A stretch of 64,000 nucleotides of DNA from Streptomyces sp. SLBN-118 (GTDB lineage: Bacteria; Actinomycetota; Actinomycetes; Streptomycetales; Streptomycetaceae), in NCBI RefSeq assembly GCF_006715635.1, contig NZ_VFNP01000002.1:558001-622000 (forward strand), written 5' to 3'. The notes under the pieces were generated by a model. It was given only the letters and a program-made list of their open reading frames with translations. It made no database searches and had not been told where the DNA came from. The position numbers and the translations under genes are program-made. Shown here piece after piece: positions 19,803 through 28,665 of this stretch. Position 1 is the stretch's first letter. Every line of letters begins with the position of its first letter.

Positions 19803-22800
19803 TCAGCCGATCTCGATGAGCAGGTCGCCCGCCTCGACCTGCTGGATCTTGCCGATGGCGAGCCGGCCCACGGTTCCGGCGCACTGCGCCGTGATGGATG
19901 CCTCCATCTTCATCGCCTCGATCGTGGCGACCGTCTGGCCGGCGGACACCGCATCGCCCTCTTCCACCTGCAGCGTGACCACTCCGGCGAACGGTGCGGC
20001 GACATGGCGCTCATTGCCGCGTTCGGCCTTCTCCGCCGCCTTGACCTCCGTCGCGATGGACTTGTCGCGCACGGACACCGGACGCAGCTGCCCGTTCAGC
20101 GTGGCCAGGACCGTACGGAAGCCGCGCTCGTCGGCCTCGGAAATGGCCTCCAGTTCGATCAGCAGCGTGACGCCGGGTTCGAGGGTGACCGTGTGCTCCG
20201 TCTCCGGCTCAAGGCCGTAGAAGAAGTCCTGCGTGGGCAGTACGGAGGTGTCTCCAAAGGCTTCGCGGTGCGTGTCGAAGTCCTTGGTCGGACCGGGGAA
20301 CAGCAGCCGGTTCAGGGTGGCCCGGCGCGTGTCGTTCAGACCTCGCAGGTCCTCGTCGGACAGCGTGGGCGCCTCCGCCTTCGACGGGCGGCCCTTGAGA
20401 GCCCGGGTACGGAACGGCTCGGGCCAGCCACCGGGCGGGTCGCCCAACTCACCGCGCAGGAAGCCGATCACCGAGTCCGGGACGTCGAACTTGCCCGGGT
20501 CGGACTCGAAGTCGGCGGCCTCCACCCCGGCTCCGACCAGATGCAGCGCGAGGTCGCCCACCACCTTCGACGAGGGAGTGACCTTCACCAGGCGGCCCAG
20601 CATCCGGTCCGCCGCCGCATAGCAGTCCTCGATCAGCTCGAAGCGGTCGCCGAGGCCGAGCGCGATCGCCTGCTGGCGCAGGTTCGACAGCTGACCGCCG
20701 GGGATCTCGTGGTGGTAGATCCGCCCGGTGGGCGAGGCGAGACCGGACTCGAACGGCGCGTACACCTTCCGCATGGCCTCCCAGTACGGCTCGAGATCGC
20801 CCACGGCCTGCAGCGAGAGACCCGTTGCACGCTCGGTGTGGTCGGTGGCCGCCACCAGGGCCGACAGCGGCGGCTGGCTGGTGGTCCCCGCCATCGAGGC
20901 GACGGCGGCGTCGACGGCGTCGACACCGGCGTCGATCGCGGCCATCAGCGTCGCGAGCTGTCCGCCCGCCGTGTCGTGGGTGTGCAGGTGCACCGGAAGG
21001 TCGAAGCGTTCGCGCAGCGCGGTCACCAGAGTGCGGGCGGCCGGCGGGCGCAGCAGCCCGGCCATGTCCTTGATCGCGAGCACATGCGCGCCCGCTTCGA
21101 CGATCTGCTCGGCCAGGCGCAGGTAGTAGTCCAGCGTGTACAGCTTCTCGCCGGGGTCGGACAGGTCCGCGGTGTAGCAGAGGGCGACCTCGGCCAGTGC
21201 CGTGCCCGTGGAGCGCACCGCGTCGATCGCCGGGCGCATCTGGGAGACGTCGTTGAGCGCGTCGAAGATCCGGAAGATGTCCATCCCGGTGGCCGCCGCC
21301 TCGGCGACGAAGGCTTCCGTCACCTCGGTCGGATAGGGCGTGTAGCCAACGGTGTTGCGCCCGCGCAGCAGCATCTGCGTGCAGATGTTGGGGACCGCCT
21401 CGCGCAGCGCCGCCAGACGCTCCCAGGGGTCCTCGGCCAGGAAGCGCAGCGCCACGTCGTAGGTCGCTCCGCCCCAGCATTCCAGGCTCAGCAGTTGCGG
21501 CGCCGAATGCGCGACGTGCGGTGCCACGGCAAGCAGATCGCGGGTGCGTACGCGGGTGGCGAGCAGGGACTGGTGCGCGTCGCGGAACGTGGTGTCCGTG
21601 ACGGCTACGGCCGACTGGCGGCGCAGCTGGGCGGCGAAGGCGTCGGGTCCCAGCGCTGCGAGGAGCTGACGCGAGCCCTCGGGCGGCGCCGCGGCGAGCG
21701 ATGTGGCAGGCAGCTTGTGACTGGGCTCAATGACGCGCGGGCGCGGACCGTGCGGCCGGTTGACGGTCGTCTCGGCGAGATAGGTGAGCATGCGGCTACC
21801 GCGGTCGGCGGACGGGCGGGCCCGCATGAGCTCCGGATGCTCGTCGATGAAGCTTGTCGTGATGCGGCCGTCCCGGAATTCGGGATGGTCGAGGACGGCA
21901 CCGAGGAAGGGCAGGTTGGTGGCCACGCCGCGGATACGGAACTCGGCGATGGCCCGGCGCGCGCGGCGGGAGGCGTTGGCGAAGTCGTGCCCGTGGCAGG
22001 TGAGCTTGACCAGCATCGAGTCGAAGTGCGCCGACACCTCGGCGCCGGTGTGCACCGTGCCGCCGTCGAGCCGGACGCCCGGCCCGCCCGGTGAGCGGTA
22101 GGCGGAGATGGTGCCCACGTCGGGGCGGAAGCCGTTGGCGGGGTCCTCGGTGGTGATACGGCACTGCAGGGCGGCGCCGTTCAGAACGATGTCGTCCTGG
22201 GTCAGGCGCAGTTCGGGCAGGGACTTACCGGCGGCGATACGCAGTTGCCCGATGACCAGGTCGCGTCCGGTGACCTGCTCGGTGACCGTGTGCTCGACCT
22301 GGATGCGGGGGTTCATCTCGATGAAGACGTGGTTGCCGCGCTCGTCGACGAGGAACTCCACGGTGCCCGCGTTGACGTATCCGATGTGGCGGGCGAAGGC
22401 GACGGCGTCGGCGCAGATCCGCGCGCGCAGATCCGGGTCCAGGTTGGGTGCGGGTGCGATCTCGACGACCTTCTGGTGGCGCCGCTGCATCGAGCAGTCC
22501 CGCTCGTAGAGGTGCACGACATTGCCCTGGGCGTCGGCGAGGATCTGCACTTCGATATGGCGGGGGTTGACGACGGCCTGCTCCAGAAAGACCGTCGCGT
22601 CGCCGAATGCGGACTGCGCCTCGCGCATCGCCGCGTCGGCCGCCTCCCGCAGTTCGCCGGGTTCGGCCACCCGGCGCATGCCCCGGCCGCCACCACCCGC
22701 AACGGCCTTGACGAACAGGGGGAAACCGATGTCGTCCGCGGCCGCGAGCAGCGCGTCGACATCGGTGGACGGCTCCGAGGACTTGAGGACCGGAACTCCG

Positions 22801-23180
22801 GCCTCCCGTGCCGCCGCGACCGCCCGGGACTTGTTGCCCGTCAGAAGAAGGACCGAGGAGGGCGGTCCCACGAAAGTGATCCCCGCCTCGGCACAGGCCG
22901 CGGCGAGGTCCGGGTTCTCCGACAGGAATCCGTATCCGGGGTAGATCGCGTCGGCACCCGCCTTGCGCGCGGCCTTGATCACCTCGTCGACGGAAAGATA
23001 CGCCCGTACGGGATGGCCGGGTTCACCGATTTGGTACGCCTCGTCCGCCTTGGCGCGGTGCAGTGAATTGCGGTCCTCGTAAGGGAACACCGCCACCGTG
23101 GAGATGCCGAGTTCGAACGCTGCGCGAAATGCGCGGATCGCGATCTCACCTCGGTTGGCGACCAATACCTTGCGGAACAT
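19803..23180 (-). CDS. pyc: Pyruvate carboxylase
   Basis: 1125 residues from the ATG at 23180 (AGGGGAG four bases upstream), the family's normal length. N-terminal biotin carboxylase (MFRKVLVANRGEIAIRAFRA, Gly-rich loop KAVAGGGGRGMRRV, FIEMNPRIQVEHTVTE), carboxyltransferase barrel from about 520 (TDTTFRDAHQSLLATR, LLSLECWGGATYDVA with metal site H-x-H at HLHTHDTAGG), and a C-terminal biotinyl domain with EAMKME whose Lys near 1091 carries biotin. It makes oxaloacetate from pyruvate and bicarbonate for anaplerosis. Single gene; upstream 237 bases hold no other gene. Confidence 0.97.
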   Translation of the reverse strand: MFRKVLVANRGEIAIRAFRAAFELGISTVAVFPYEDRNSLHRAKADEAYQIGEPGHPVRAYLSVDEVIKAARKAGADAIYPGYGFLSENPDLAAACAEAGITFVGPPSSVLLLTGNKSRAVAAAREAGVPVLKSSEPSTDVDALLAAADDIGFPLFVKAVAGGGGRGMRRVAEPGELREAADAAMREAQSAFGDATVFLEQAVVNPRHIEVQILADAQGNVVHLYERDCSMQRRHQKVVEIAPAPNLDPDLRARICADAVAFARHIGYVNAGTVEFLVDERGNHVFIEMNPRIQVEHTVTEQVTGRDLVIGQLRIAAGKSLPELRLTQDDIVLNGAALQCRITTEDPANGFRPDVGTISAYRSPGGPGVRLDGGTVHTGAEVSAHFDSMLVKLTCHGHDFANASRRARRAIAEFRIRGVATNLPFLGAVLDHPEFRDGRITTSFIDEHPELMRARPSADRGSRMLTYLAETTVNRPHGPRPRVIEPSHKLPATSLAAAPPEGSRQLLAALGPDAFAAQLRRQSAVAVTDTTFRDAHQSLLATRVRTRDLLAVAPHVAHSAPQLLSLECWGGATYDVALRFLAEDPWERLAALREAVPNICTQMLLRGRNTVGYTPYPTEVTEAFVAEAAATGMDIFRIFDALNDVSQMRPAIDAVRSTGTALAEVALCYTADLSDPGEKLYTLDYYLRLAEQIVEAGAHVLAIKDMAGLLRPPAARTLVTALRERFDLPVHLHTHDTAGGQLATLMAAIDAGVDAVDAAVASMAGTTSQPPLSALVAATDHTERATGLSLQAVGDLEPYWEAMRKVYAPFESGLASPTGRIYHHEIPGGQLSNLRQQAIALGLGDRFELIEDCYAAADRMLGRLVKVTPSSKVVGDLALHLVGAGVEAADFESDPGKFDVPDSVIGFLRGELGDPPGGWPEPFRTRALKGRPSKAEAPTLSDEDLRGLNDTRRATLNRLLFPGPTKDFDTHREAFGDTSVLPTQDFFYGLEPETEHTVTLEPGVTLLIELEAISEADERGFRTVLATLNGQLRPVSVRDKSIATEVKAAEKAERGNERHVAAPFAGVVTLQVEEGDAVSAGQTVATIEAMKMEASITAQCAGTVGRLAIGKIQQVEAGDLLIEIG

Positions 23181-23417
23181 CAAACTCCCCTGTCGTGTCG
23201 CGGGCCGGCGGCCCAAGGGTCTAGGGATGTCGCAACCGGCCCCGGAACATGGGCATCCGGTGTCCTCGTGAACGGTGTCGATGAGTGTGCTGGTCAGTAC
23301 GGAGCGTTGGTCACCGTACCCGAGGATTTCAAGCCGATCCCGCGAGGGGACGATGAGTTACGTCACGCCCGGCAGTCGGCCGTGAAGCCGCATAACGGCA
23401 GTTCACGGCCGTAGCGC

Positions 23418-25733
23418 TCAGAGCGTCTCGGCCAGTGAATCCGCCAGCCGGCGGCGGGCCGTCCGGGCCGCGGGCAGCGCCGCGGCCGCGACGGCGCCCA
23501 GGACGGCTCCAACGACGACCGAAGCCAGCAGCAGCGTGGGCGGGACATGGGCGATGCCCGCGCCCATTCCGCTGGAGCGCCCCTGGGTGTCCACCAGCCA
23601 GCTGCCGGAGAGCACCCCGAGTCCCGTGCCGATAGCGGCGGCGAGCAGCGCTGTGAAGCCCGCGGCCGCGACGATCGCCGAGCTGATTTGGCGAGGGGTC
23701 AGGCCGATCGCCTTGAGTGCGAGCAGATCGCGGCCGCGGTCGCGGACGGACGTGCCGATGAGGGTCAGCAGTTCGGTGAGCCCGATCAGGGCCAGCACCC
23801 CGATCAGGGCCGCGATCACACCCCGCGCCGGTTCCAGCCGGTCCCCCGGGTTGGTGGTCTCGCGGATCTCCAGGGCTCCTCCGGCCTCGTGGGCGAGCTC
23901 GCTGCTCACGGCCCGGGGATCCGCGCCCGGCCGCAGGACCAGGTGGTAGAAGTCCGGCCGCACCGCGGGGTCGCGCTCCTGGAGCGTGTCGACGGTCGTC
24001 GAGATCACCCGGCCGCCGGCTTCGGGTTCGATACTGCGGCCGACGATGTGCAGGATCTGCGGGCGTCCCTCCACCGTCATCCGCACCCAGTCCCCGACCC
24101 GCACGTCCAGCAGGTCGAGCAGTCCTTGGCCGGCGACCGCCTCGTCGGGTCCGTCGGCGGGGCGCCCCTCGACCACGGTGAACGGGTAGGGGGCGTCTGC
24201 CGTGCCGAGCCCGCGCAGGGTGATGGTGCCGGTCTGGCCGGGCACCAGCGCCGCGACCTCCACGCCCGGGTGGACGGCGGAGACGTCCGGGGGCGCGGCA
24301 AGAGCGCGCTCGAGGTCACGGCCGCTGAGGCTCCCGGGCTGCTCGGCACGTACGGACAGCGCCGCGGGCACACCCATGTCGGCGGGGCGGCTGCGGAACA
24401 TGTCCAGCGTCGACCAGGCGACGAGCGCGACCGTGATCATGAGGAGGGGCAGTGCCAGCCGGGCCACGGTGATCAGCGTGCGCGGCCGCCGGGGAAACGC
24501 CGCCCGCCAGCCGAGGACCAGTGCGGGCGGGACCCGCATGCCGAGCGCCCGGCGGCCGAGGCCGGTCATGCGGGACGCCAAGGGAAGCGCGGCCCGGGCG
24601 ACGGGCACGGGAGGAACCCTGCCGGCCCGCCAGGCGGCGAGTCCGGTGGCGGTTGCGATCAGCAGCACCGCGCCGCTCGGGACGCCGATCATCAGGGCGG
24701 TGTGCCCGGGCAGGTCCTGCCAGACCCCGGCCGCCTCGCCGATCCTGCCGGGTATCCGCGCGCCGAGCAGCGCGATCGCGGCGCTGCCCAGGGTGACCCC
24801 GAGCAGCGCGAAGGCGAGGTGCTGGGCGAGGAAGCCGCGTACCACCTGGCCGGGGGTGAACCCGATCGCCTTGAGGATGGAGATGTCCCTCAGCTGCCCG
24901 CGGATGCGGGCACTGATGGCCCCGGACGCGGCGAGCGCGGCGGCCAGCAGGGCTCCGAGGCCGAACACGGCGAAGAGCTGCCCGAGCAGCCGGTCGTCGC
25001 TGCCCGCCTCGGCGCGCGCCTGCTGCCATTTGGTCACCCGGGCGACCCGGTCGGCGCCGAGCTGGGTGACGGCCTGCTGGATGGTGAAGTCGAGGTCGGC
25101 CGGATCCGTCAGACGCAGCCCGACGCTCTGTCCCGTGCTTCCCGCCGCGACGCGGTTGAGTGTGCGGGGCAGGACCCAGCCGATGCCGGGCTCACCGCCC
25201 GGCCGGTAGCGGGGTTCGGCGGCTTCGGCGACACCGGCGACAAAGAGGGTGCGTGCGGTGCCGTCCGGTCCCGCCACGGTCAGTGTGTCGCCCGGTTCCG
25301 CCCACAGGACGCGGGCGAGGGAACTCTCCAGTACGACTCCCCCGGGCTGCTGATCGAGCCAGTCGCCTGCGGTGACGAGCGGCCGGGCGATCTCCGGGGG
25401 CCGGGTGTCGGCCGCACGCAGTGACACGCTCGCCCTCGCCCCGCGGGACTCAAGGGTGACCTGCCCGGTGCGGAAGGGCCCCGAGACTCCGGCGATGCCG
25501 TCGAGCTCGGACAGCGCTGCCGTGTCCGCGGCGGACCGGGTGTGGAGCCAGACATGGGCGCCCTGGGACTGGCTGAAGATCCGCTGCCAGGGGTTGGCGG
25601 CATAGCTGAACAGGGCCACGGCCAGCAGCAGCGAGGCGATGATGCCGGCGCTGGCCAGGACAACGAAGAGCGACTGTCCGCGGTGTGCCCGCAGGTCGGC
25701 GTGCGCCCAGCGCAGAGTGGCCCGCACGCTCAC
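23418..25733 (-). CDS. FtsX-like ABC transporter permease (MacB-type)
   Basis: 771 residues. An N-terminal helix (SLFVVLASAGIIASLLLAVALFSYA), a long extracellular domain, three helices around residues 255-375 with GQLRDISILKAIGFTPGQVVRGFLAQHL, a second extracellular domain, and a last three-helix FtsX block (LLALKAIGLTPRQISSAIVAAAGF). Two FtsX domains in one chain is the usual actinobacterial arrangement. Such permeases work mechanically with an ATPase to export lipoproteins, antibiotics or peptides rather than pumping solutes. Start GTG overlaps the ATPase stop as GTGA. Confidence 0.85.
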   Translation of the reverse strand: MSVRATLRWAHADLRAHRGQSLFVVLASAGIIASLLLAVALFSYAANPWQRIFSQSQGAHVWLHTRSAADTAALSELDGIAGVSGPFRTGQVTLESRGARASVSLRAADTRPPEIARPLVTAGDWLDQQPGGVVLESSLARVLWAEPGDTLTVAGPDGTARTLFVAGVAEAAEPRYRPGGEPGIGWVLPRTLNRVAAGSTGQSVGLRLTDPADLDFTIQQAVTQLGADRVARVTKWQQARAEAGSDDRLLGQLFAVFGLGALLAAALAASGAISARIRGQLRDISILKAIGFTPGQVVRGFLAQHLAFALLGVTLGSAAIALLGARIPGRIGEAAGVWQDLPGHTALMIGVPSGAVLLIATATGLAAWRAGRVPPVPVARAALPLASRMTGLGRRALGMRVPPALVLGWRAAFPRRPRTLITVARLALPLLMITVALVAWSTLDMFRSRPADMGVPAALSVRAEQPGSLSGRDLERALAAPPDVSAVHPGVEVAALVPGQTGTITLRGLGTADAPYPFTVVEGRPADGPDEAVAGQGLLDLLDVRVGDWVRMTVEGRPQILHIVGRSIEPEAGGRVISTTVDTLQERDPAVRPDFYHLVLRPGADPRAVSSELAHEAGGALEIRETTNPGDRLEPARGVIAALIGVLALIGLTELLTLIGTSVRDRGRDLLALKAIGLTPRQISSAIVAAAGFTALLAAAIGTGLGVLSGSWLVDTQGRSSGMGAGIAHVPPTLLLASVVVGAVLGAVAAAALPAARTARRRLADSLAETL

Positions 25734-26521
25734 TCCTTCAGTTCGAGTACGCCGGAGACGCCGCGGCCCGTGGTGCGCTGCCCCGCGTCGAGTGCCGCGT
25801 CGTCGGCTATTCGCCCGTCGAAGAAGCTGATGACCCGGTCGGCCGCGCTGGCCATCCGTGCGTCATGGGTGACCAGCAGGATCGTCTGGCCGCGCTGGTG
25901 GAAGCGGGAGAGCAGCCGGAGCACTTCCCTGGTGCCCTTGCTGTCCAGGCTTCCGGCCGGCTCGTCGGCGAGCAGCAGCGCGGGATGGTTCACCAGGGCC
26001 CTGGCCAGGGCGACACGCTGCTGCTCGCCGCCGGAGAGTTCGCCGGGCATCGAGCGCTCGCGGCCTTCGAGGCCGAGTTCGGCGAGGAGTTCGGCACGGC
26101 TGTCGCGGGCGGCCTTGGGCGAGGCGCCGGCGAGCAGCGCGGGCAGTTCGACGTTGTCGGCGACGGTGAGGTCGGAGACCAGGTTGAAGAACTGGAAGAC
26201 GATGCCGATGCTCCGGCGGCGGAGTACCGCCCACCGGGCCTCGCGATAGGCGTCCACGCGGCGGCCGTCCAGCCACAGCGAGCCGCTGTCGGGCCGCTGG
26301 AGCCCGCCGATGAGGTGGAGGAGGGTGGATTTTCCGGCGCCGGAGGGGCCGGTGACGGCAACGAACTCCCCGGGCTGAACGGTCAGATCCACTCCGCGTA
26401 CGGCCTGAACCGGCGCGCCTTCGCCGTGATGGGTCTTGGTCAGACCCTCGGCGCGCACGATCGGCTCGCAGCCCTGCGGGCCGGGGGCGTCCAGCGCGAC
26501 GGGAGCGGTGTCGTCGCTCAT
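25730..26521 (-). CDS. ABC transporter ATPase of the FtsX-type exporter
   Basis: 263 residues, LolD/MacB class: Walker A GPSGAGKSTLLHLIGGL, Q-loop FQFFNLVSDLTV, signature LSGGEQQRVALARAL, Walker B LLLADEPAGSLD, switch His VTHDAR. The DEPAGSLDSKGT variant is typical of this exporter class. The ATG overlaps the PadR stop (ATGA) and its stop overlaps the permease start, so the three genes form one coupled operon: regulator, ATPase, permease. Confidence 0.9.
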   Translation of the reverse strand: MSDDTAPVALDAPGPQGCEPIVRAEGLTKTHHGEGAPVQAVRGVDLTVQPGEFVAVTGPSGAGKSTLLHLIGGLQRPDSGSLWLDGRRVDAYREARWAVLRRRSIGIVFQFFNLVSDLTVADNVELPALLAGASPKAARDSRAELLAELGLEGRERSMPGELSGGEQQRVALARALVNHPALLLADEPAGSLDSKGTREVLRLLSRFHQRGQTILLVTHDARMASAADRVISFFDGRIADDAALDAGQRTTGRGVSGVLELKE

Positions 26522-27024
26522 TCCAGCTCCTCCTGACAGCGTTCCAGCCAGTCGAGGTCGGCCTGCAGATGCAGCATCGCGCCCTCGATCAACAGCTGGG
26601 AGACCTTGTTGTCCCGGTCTTCGGCCGCGGCCAGCTTCGACAGGTCGCGCATGGTGTTCAGGTACTGCCGCCGCTGCTTGTTGATCAGCGTGATCGGGTC
26701 GGCGAGACCGGAATGGGGTGCGAGTGCGACCTTCATGAAGAACTCGTCCCGCACCCGAGGTTCGTCCGCGGTCTCGTCGAACCAGGCGAGTACCGCCTCG
26801 CGCCCCGCGTCGGTGAGACTGTACGTCCGCTTATTGGGTCTGCCGGACTGCTCGACATCCTCGCCGGCGATCAGGCCGGCCTTCTCCAGCCGCCCGAGAG
26901 TGACGTAGATCTGGCCGACATTCGGCTGAGGGTACGCGGCGCCCAGGAGCTTCTCAAGGTCCTGCTTGAGCTCGTAACCGTGCGCCGGGCCACGGGTGAG
27001 GAGTGCCAGGAGCGGCAGCCGCAC
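26518..27024 (-). CDS. PadR-family transcriptional regulator
   Basis: 168 residues. N-terminal winged helix RLPLLALLTRGPAHGYELKQDLEKLLG, with PNVGQIYVTLGRLEKAGLI as recognition and wing region, and YSLTDAGREAVLAWFD closing the PadR domain; the C-terminal half is the dimerising Vir_act_alpha_C-like helix pair. First gene of the exporter operon, so it most likely represses its own transcription until a toxic ligand binds. GTG start preceded by GGGAGGGAGG. Confidence 0.9.
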   Translation of the reverse strand: MRLPLLALLTRGPAHGYELKQDLEKLLGAAYPQPNVGQIYVTLGRLEKAGLIAGEDVEQSGRPNKRTYSLTDAGREAVLAWFDETADEPRVRDEFFMKVALAPHSGLADPITLINKQRRQYLNTMRDLSKLAAAEDRDNKVSQLLIEGAMLHLQADLDWLERCQEELE

Positions 27025-27049
27025 GCGCCCCCTCCCTCCCGGACCGTAC

Positions 27050-27062
27050 TTGACTGTTGACT
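27050..27062. promoter_or_regulatory. Tandem TTGACT repeat upstream of padR
   Basis: TTGACTGTTGACT is a 7-bp direct repeat 26 bases before the PadR start in the 166-bp region shared with the divergent binding-protein gene. That region also contains GTATAC in a CAGGTATACATAG context (about 27130-27142). Either could be a PadR operator or promoter part; neither is confirmed. Confidence 0.3.
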
Positions 27063-27190
27063 CGGATCAGGGCTGTGGCTCGCGCCACCCGCCTTCTCCG
27101 CATGGACGTCTAGTATCGCCCATGCCTAACAGGTATACATAGGCCGCATGAGACGGCGGCGCGGCCGGCTCGGTGGACTGGGAGGAACCT

Positions 27191-28462
27191 ATGCGGTGGA
27201 TACGGGCCGCGGGTAGGGGGCTCCTAGTTGCTGCCGTGCTCCTCGCGGGGTACGCGGGCTTCGGAAGCGAGCCGGGTGCGCAGGCCCCCAAGGACCGCGG
27301 TCCCATGACCCTGGTGACGGCCGGCGATCTCACCCACTATCTCGGCCCACTGCTGGACGACTGGAATCGCGGTCACCCGGAGGAGAAGGTCACGCTCGTC
27401 GAGCTGCCCGACTCCGCGGACGAGACCCGGGCCCAGATGATCAGTGAGCTGCGCTCGGGCAGCGACCGGTTCGACGTCCTCAACATCGACGTGGCCTGGA
27501 CCTCCGAGTTCGCGGCGGCGGGCTGGATCTCCCCACTGGATCGGGACGCGTTTCCGCTGCACACCTTCCTGGCGCCCGTGGTCGACACAGCCACCTTCGA
27601 CGGCCGCTTGTATGCCGTCCCGTATGTCACCAATGCCGGGTTGCTGTACTACCGTAAGGACATTCTGGAGCGGGCAGGCGAGCGGCCGCCGCGCACCTGG
27701 GACGAGCTGGCCCGGCAGGCGAAGACCCTCGCACCCAAATACCGACTGGACGGCTATGCAGGTCAGTTCCTGCCGTACGAGGGACTGACCGTCAACGCCA
27801 CCGAGGCCGTCCATTCGTCGGGCGGGTCGATCCTGCGGGACGACGGGGCCCGGGTCACGGTGGACTCGGTCTCGGCCCGCAAGGGGCTCGAGTTCCTCGC
27901 GGGAGGGATACGGGACGGGTGGATCTCCCCCCGCGCCCGTGACTACAAGGAGGAAGAGTCCCGGCAGGCCTTCCAGGACGGCCGGCTGCTCTTCCTGCGC
28001 AACTGGCCCTATGTGTACGCGCTGGCCAATGCGCCGGGATCGAAGGTCGCCGGCAGGTTCGGCGCGGTGCCGCTGCCCGGGCCGGACGGGCCGGGCACGA
28101 GCGTGCTGGGCGGCTCCAATCTCGCGGTCAGCAGCCGCTCCCGGCATCCGCAGTCGGCGGCCGATCTGATCGCCTATCTCACCAGCGAGCGCGTCCAGCG
28201 CAAGGTGCTCACCGAGGGCTCACTGCCTCCCGTGCGCGCCGCGCTGTACGAGGATCCCGCGCTGGTGCGCGCCTATCCGTATCTGCCCACCCTGCGGCAG
28301 AGCGTGCTGGCGGCCGAGCCGCGCCCCAAGAGCCCTCGCTACGACCAGGTGAGCCTTGCCGTGCAGGCGGTCGTCCAGGACGTCATGGCGCTGCGGCAGA
28401 CACCGCAGCAGGCCGTCGGGCGCCTGTCCCGCGAGCTGGGATCGATCTCCCGCAAGGGCTGA
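27191..28462 (+). CDS. Orphan LpqY-like sugar-binding protein without lipobox Cys
   Basis: 423 residues from the ATG at 27191 (GGGAGGA four bases upstream). A family-1 solute-binding protein close to the LpqY-like one at 5740-7074: FDVLNIDVAWTSEFAAAGWISPLDRDAF, PYVTNAGLLYYRKDI, QFLPYEGLTVNATEAVHSSGGSIL. The N-terminus RGLLVAAVLLAG-Y21-AGFGSEP is a lipoprotein signal in every way except that Tyr (TAC) stands where Cys (TGC) belongs, so it may be released or stay as an uncleaved membrane-anchored protein. No permease or ATPase adjoins it. Divergent from the PadR operon. Confidence 0.85.
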   Translation: MRWIRAAGRGLLVAAVLLAGYAGFGSEPGAQAPKDRGPMTLVTAGDLTHYLGPLLDDWNRGHPEEKVTLVELPDSADETRAQMISELRSGSDRFDVLNIDVAWTSEFAAAGWISPLDRDAFPLHTFLAPVVDTATFDGRLYAVPYVTNAGLLYYRKDILERAGERPPRTWDELARQAKTLAPKYRLDGYAGQFLPYEGLTVNATEAVHSSGGSILRDDGARVTVDSVSARKGLEFLAGGIRDGWISPRARDYKEEESRQAFQDGRLLFLRNWPYVYALANAPGSKVAGRFGAVPLPGPDGPGTSVLGGSNLAVSSRSRHPQSAADLIAYLTSERVQRKVLTEGSLPPVRAALYEDPALVRAYPYLPTLRQSVLAAEPRPKSPRYDQVSLAVQAVVQDVMALRQTPQQAVGRLSRELGSISRKG

Positions 28463-28483
28463 GCCCACCCTCGCCATCCTCAC

Positions 28484-28516
28484 GAGCTTGCTACTTACGC
28501 GTTAAGTAGCAAGCTC
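28484..28516. terminator. Near-perfect palindrome between the orphan binding protein and the glucosidase
   Basis: GAGCTTGCTACTTA (28484-28497) and TAAGTAGCAAGCTC (28503-28516) are perfect 14-bp arms around CGCGT. It sits 21 bases after the stop at 28462 and could terminate that gene. It is unusually AT-rich for this genome and contains GCTACTTA, repeated in the glucosidase promoter, so it may instead be, or double as, an operator. Confidence 0.6.
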
Positions 28517-28570
28517 GTCTATCATACCCCCAAAAATCCGGGCATAACCGGGCCAGTTTGCGCCGCATCG

Positions 28571-28609
28571 TTGACACCCTCCCGTCACCGCTACTTAACA
28601 TGCATGCAT
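28571..28609 (+). promoter_or_regulatory. Candidate promoter and operator of the alpha-glucoside operon
   Basis: TTGACA (28571-28576) is a consensus -35; an AT-rich segment CTTAAC (28594-28599) lies 17 bases on as a -10 region. It runs directly into ATGCATGCAT (28600-28609), a 10-bp perfect palindrome suited to a LacI-type repressor. The ATG of the glucosidase is 56 bases further on. Confidence 0.55.
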
Positions 28610-28665
28610 AACAGCGCACCCGCTCTGGGGCGCTCTCGCATCCAGCAGGAACGGGTAAACGCGAG

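Noticed and set aside
19488..22094. 868-codon plus-strand frame opposite pyruvate carboxylase
   Set aside because: Shadow frame; the opposite strand encodes the complete carboxylase with all motifs.
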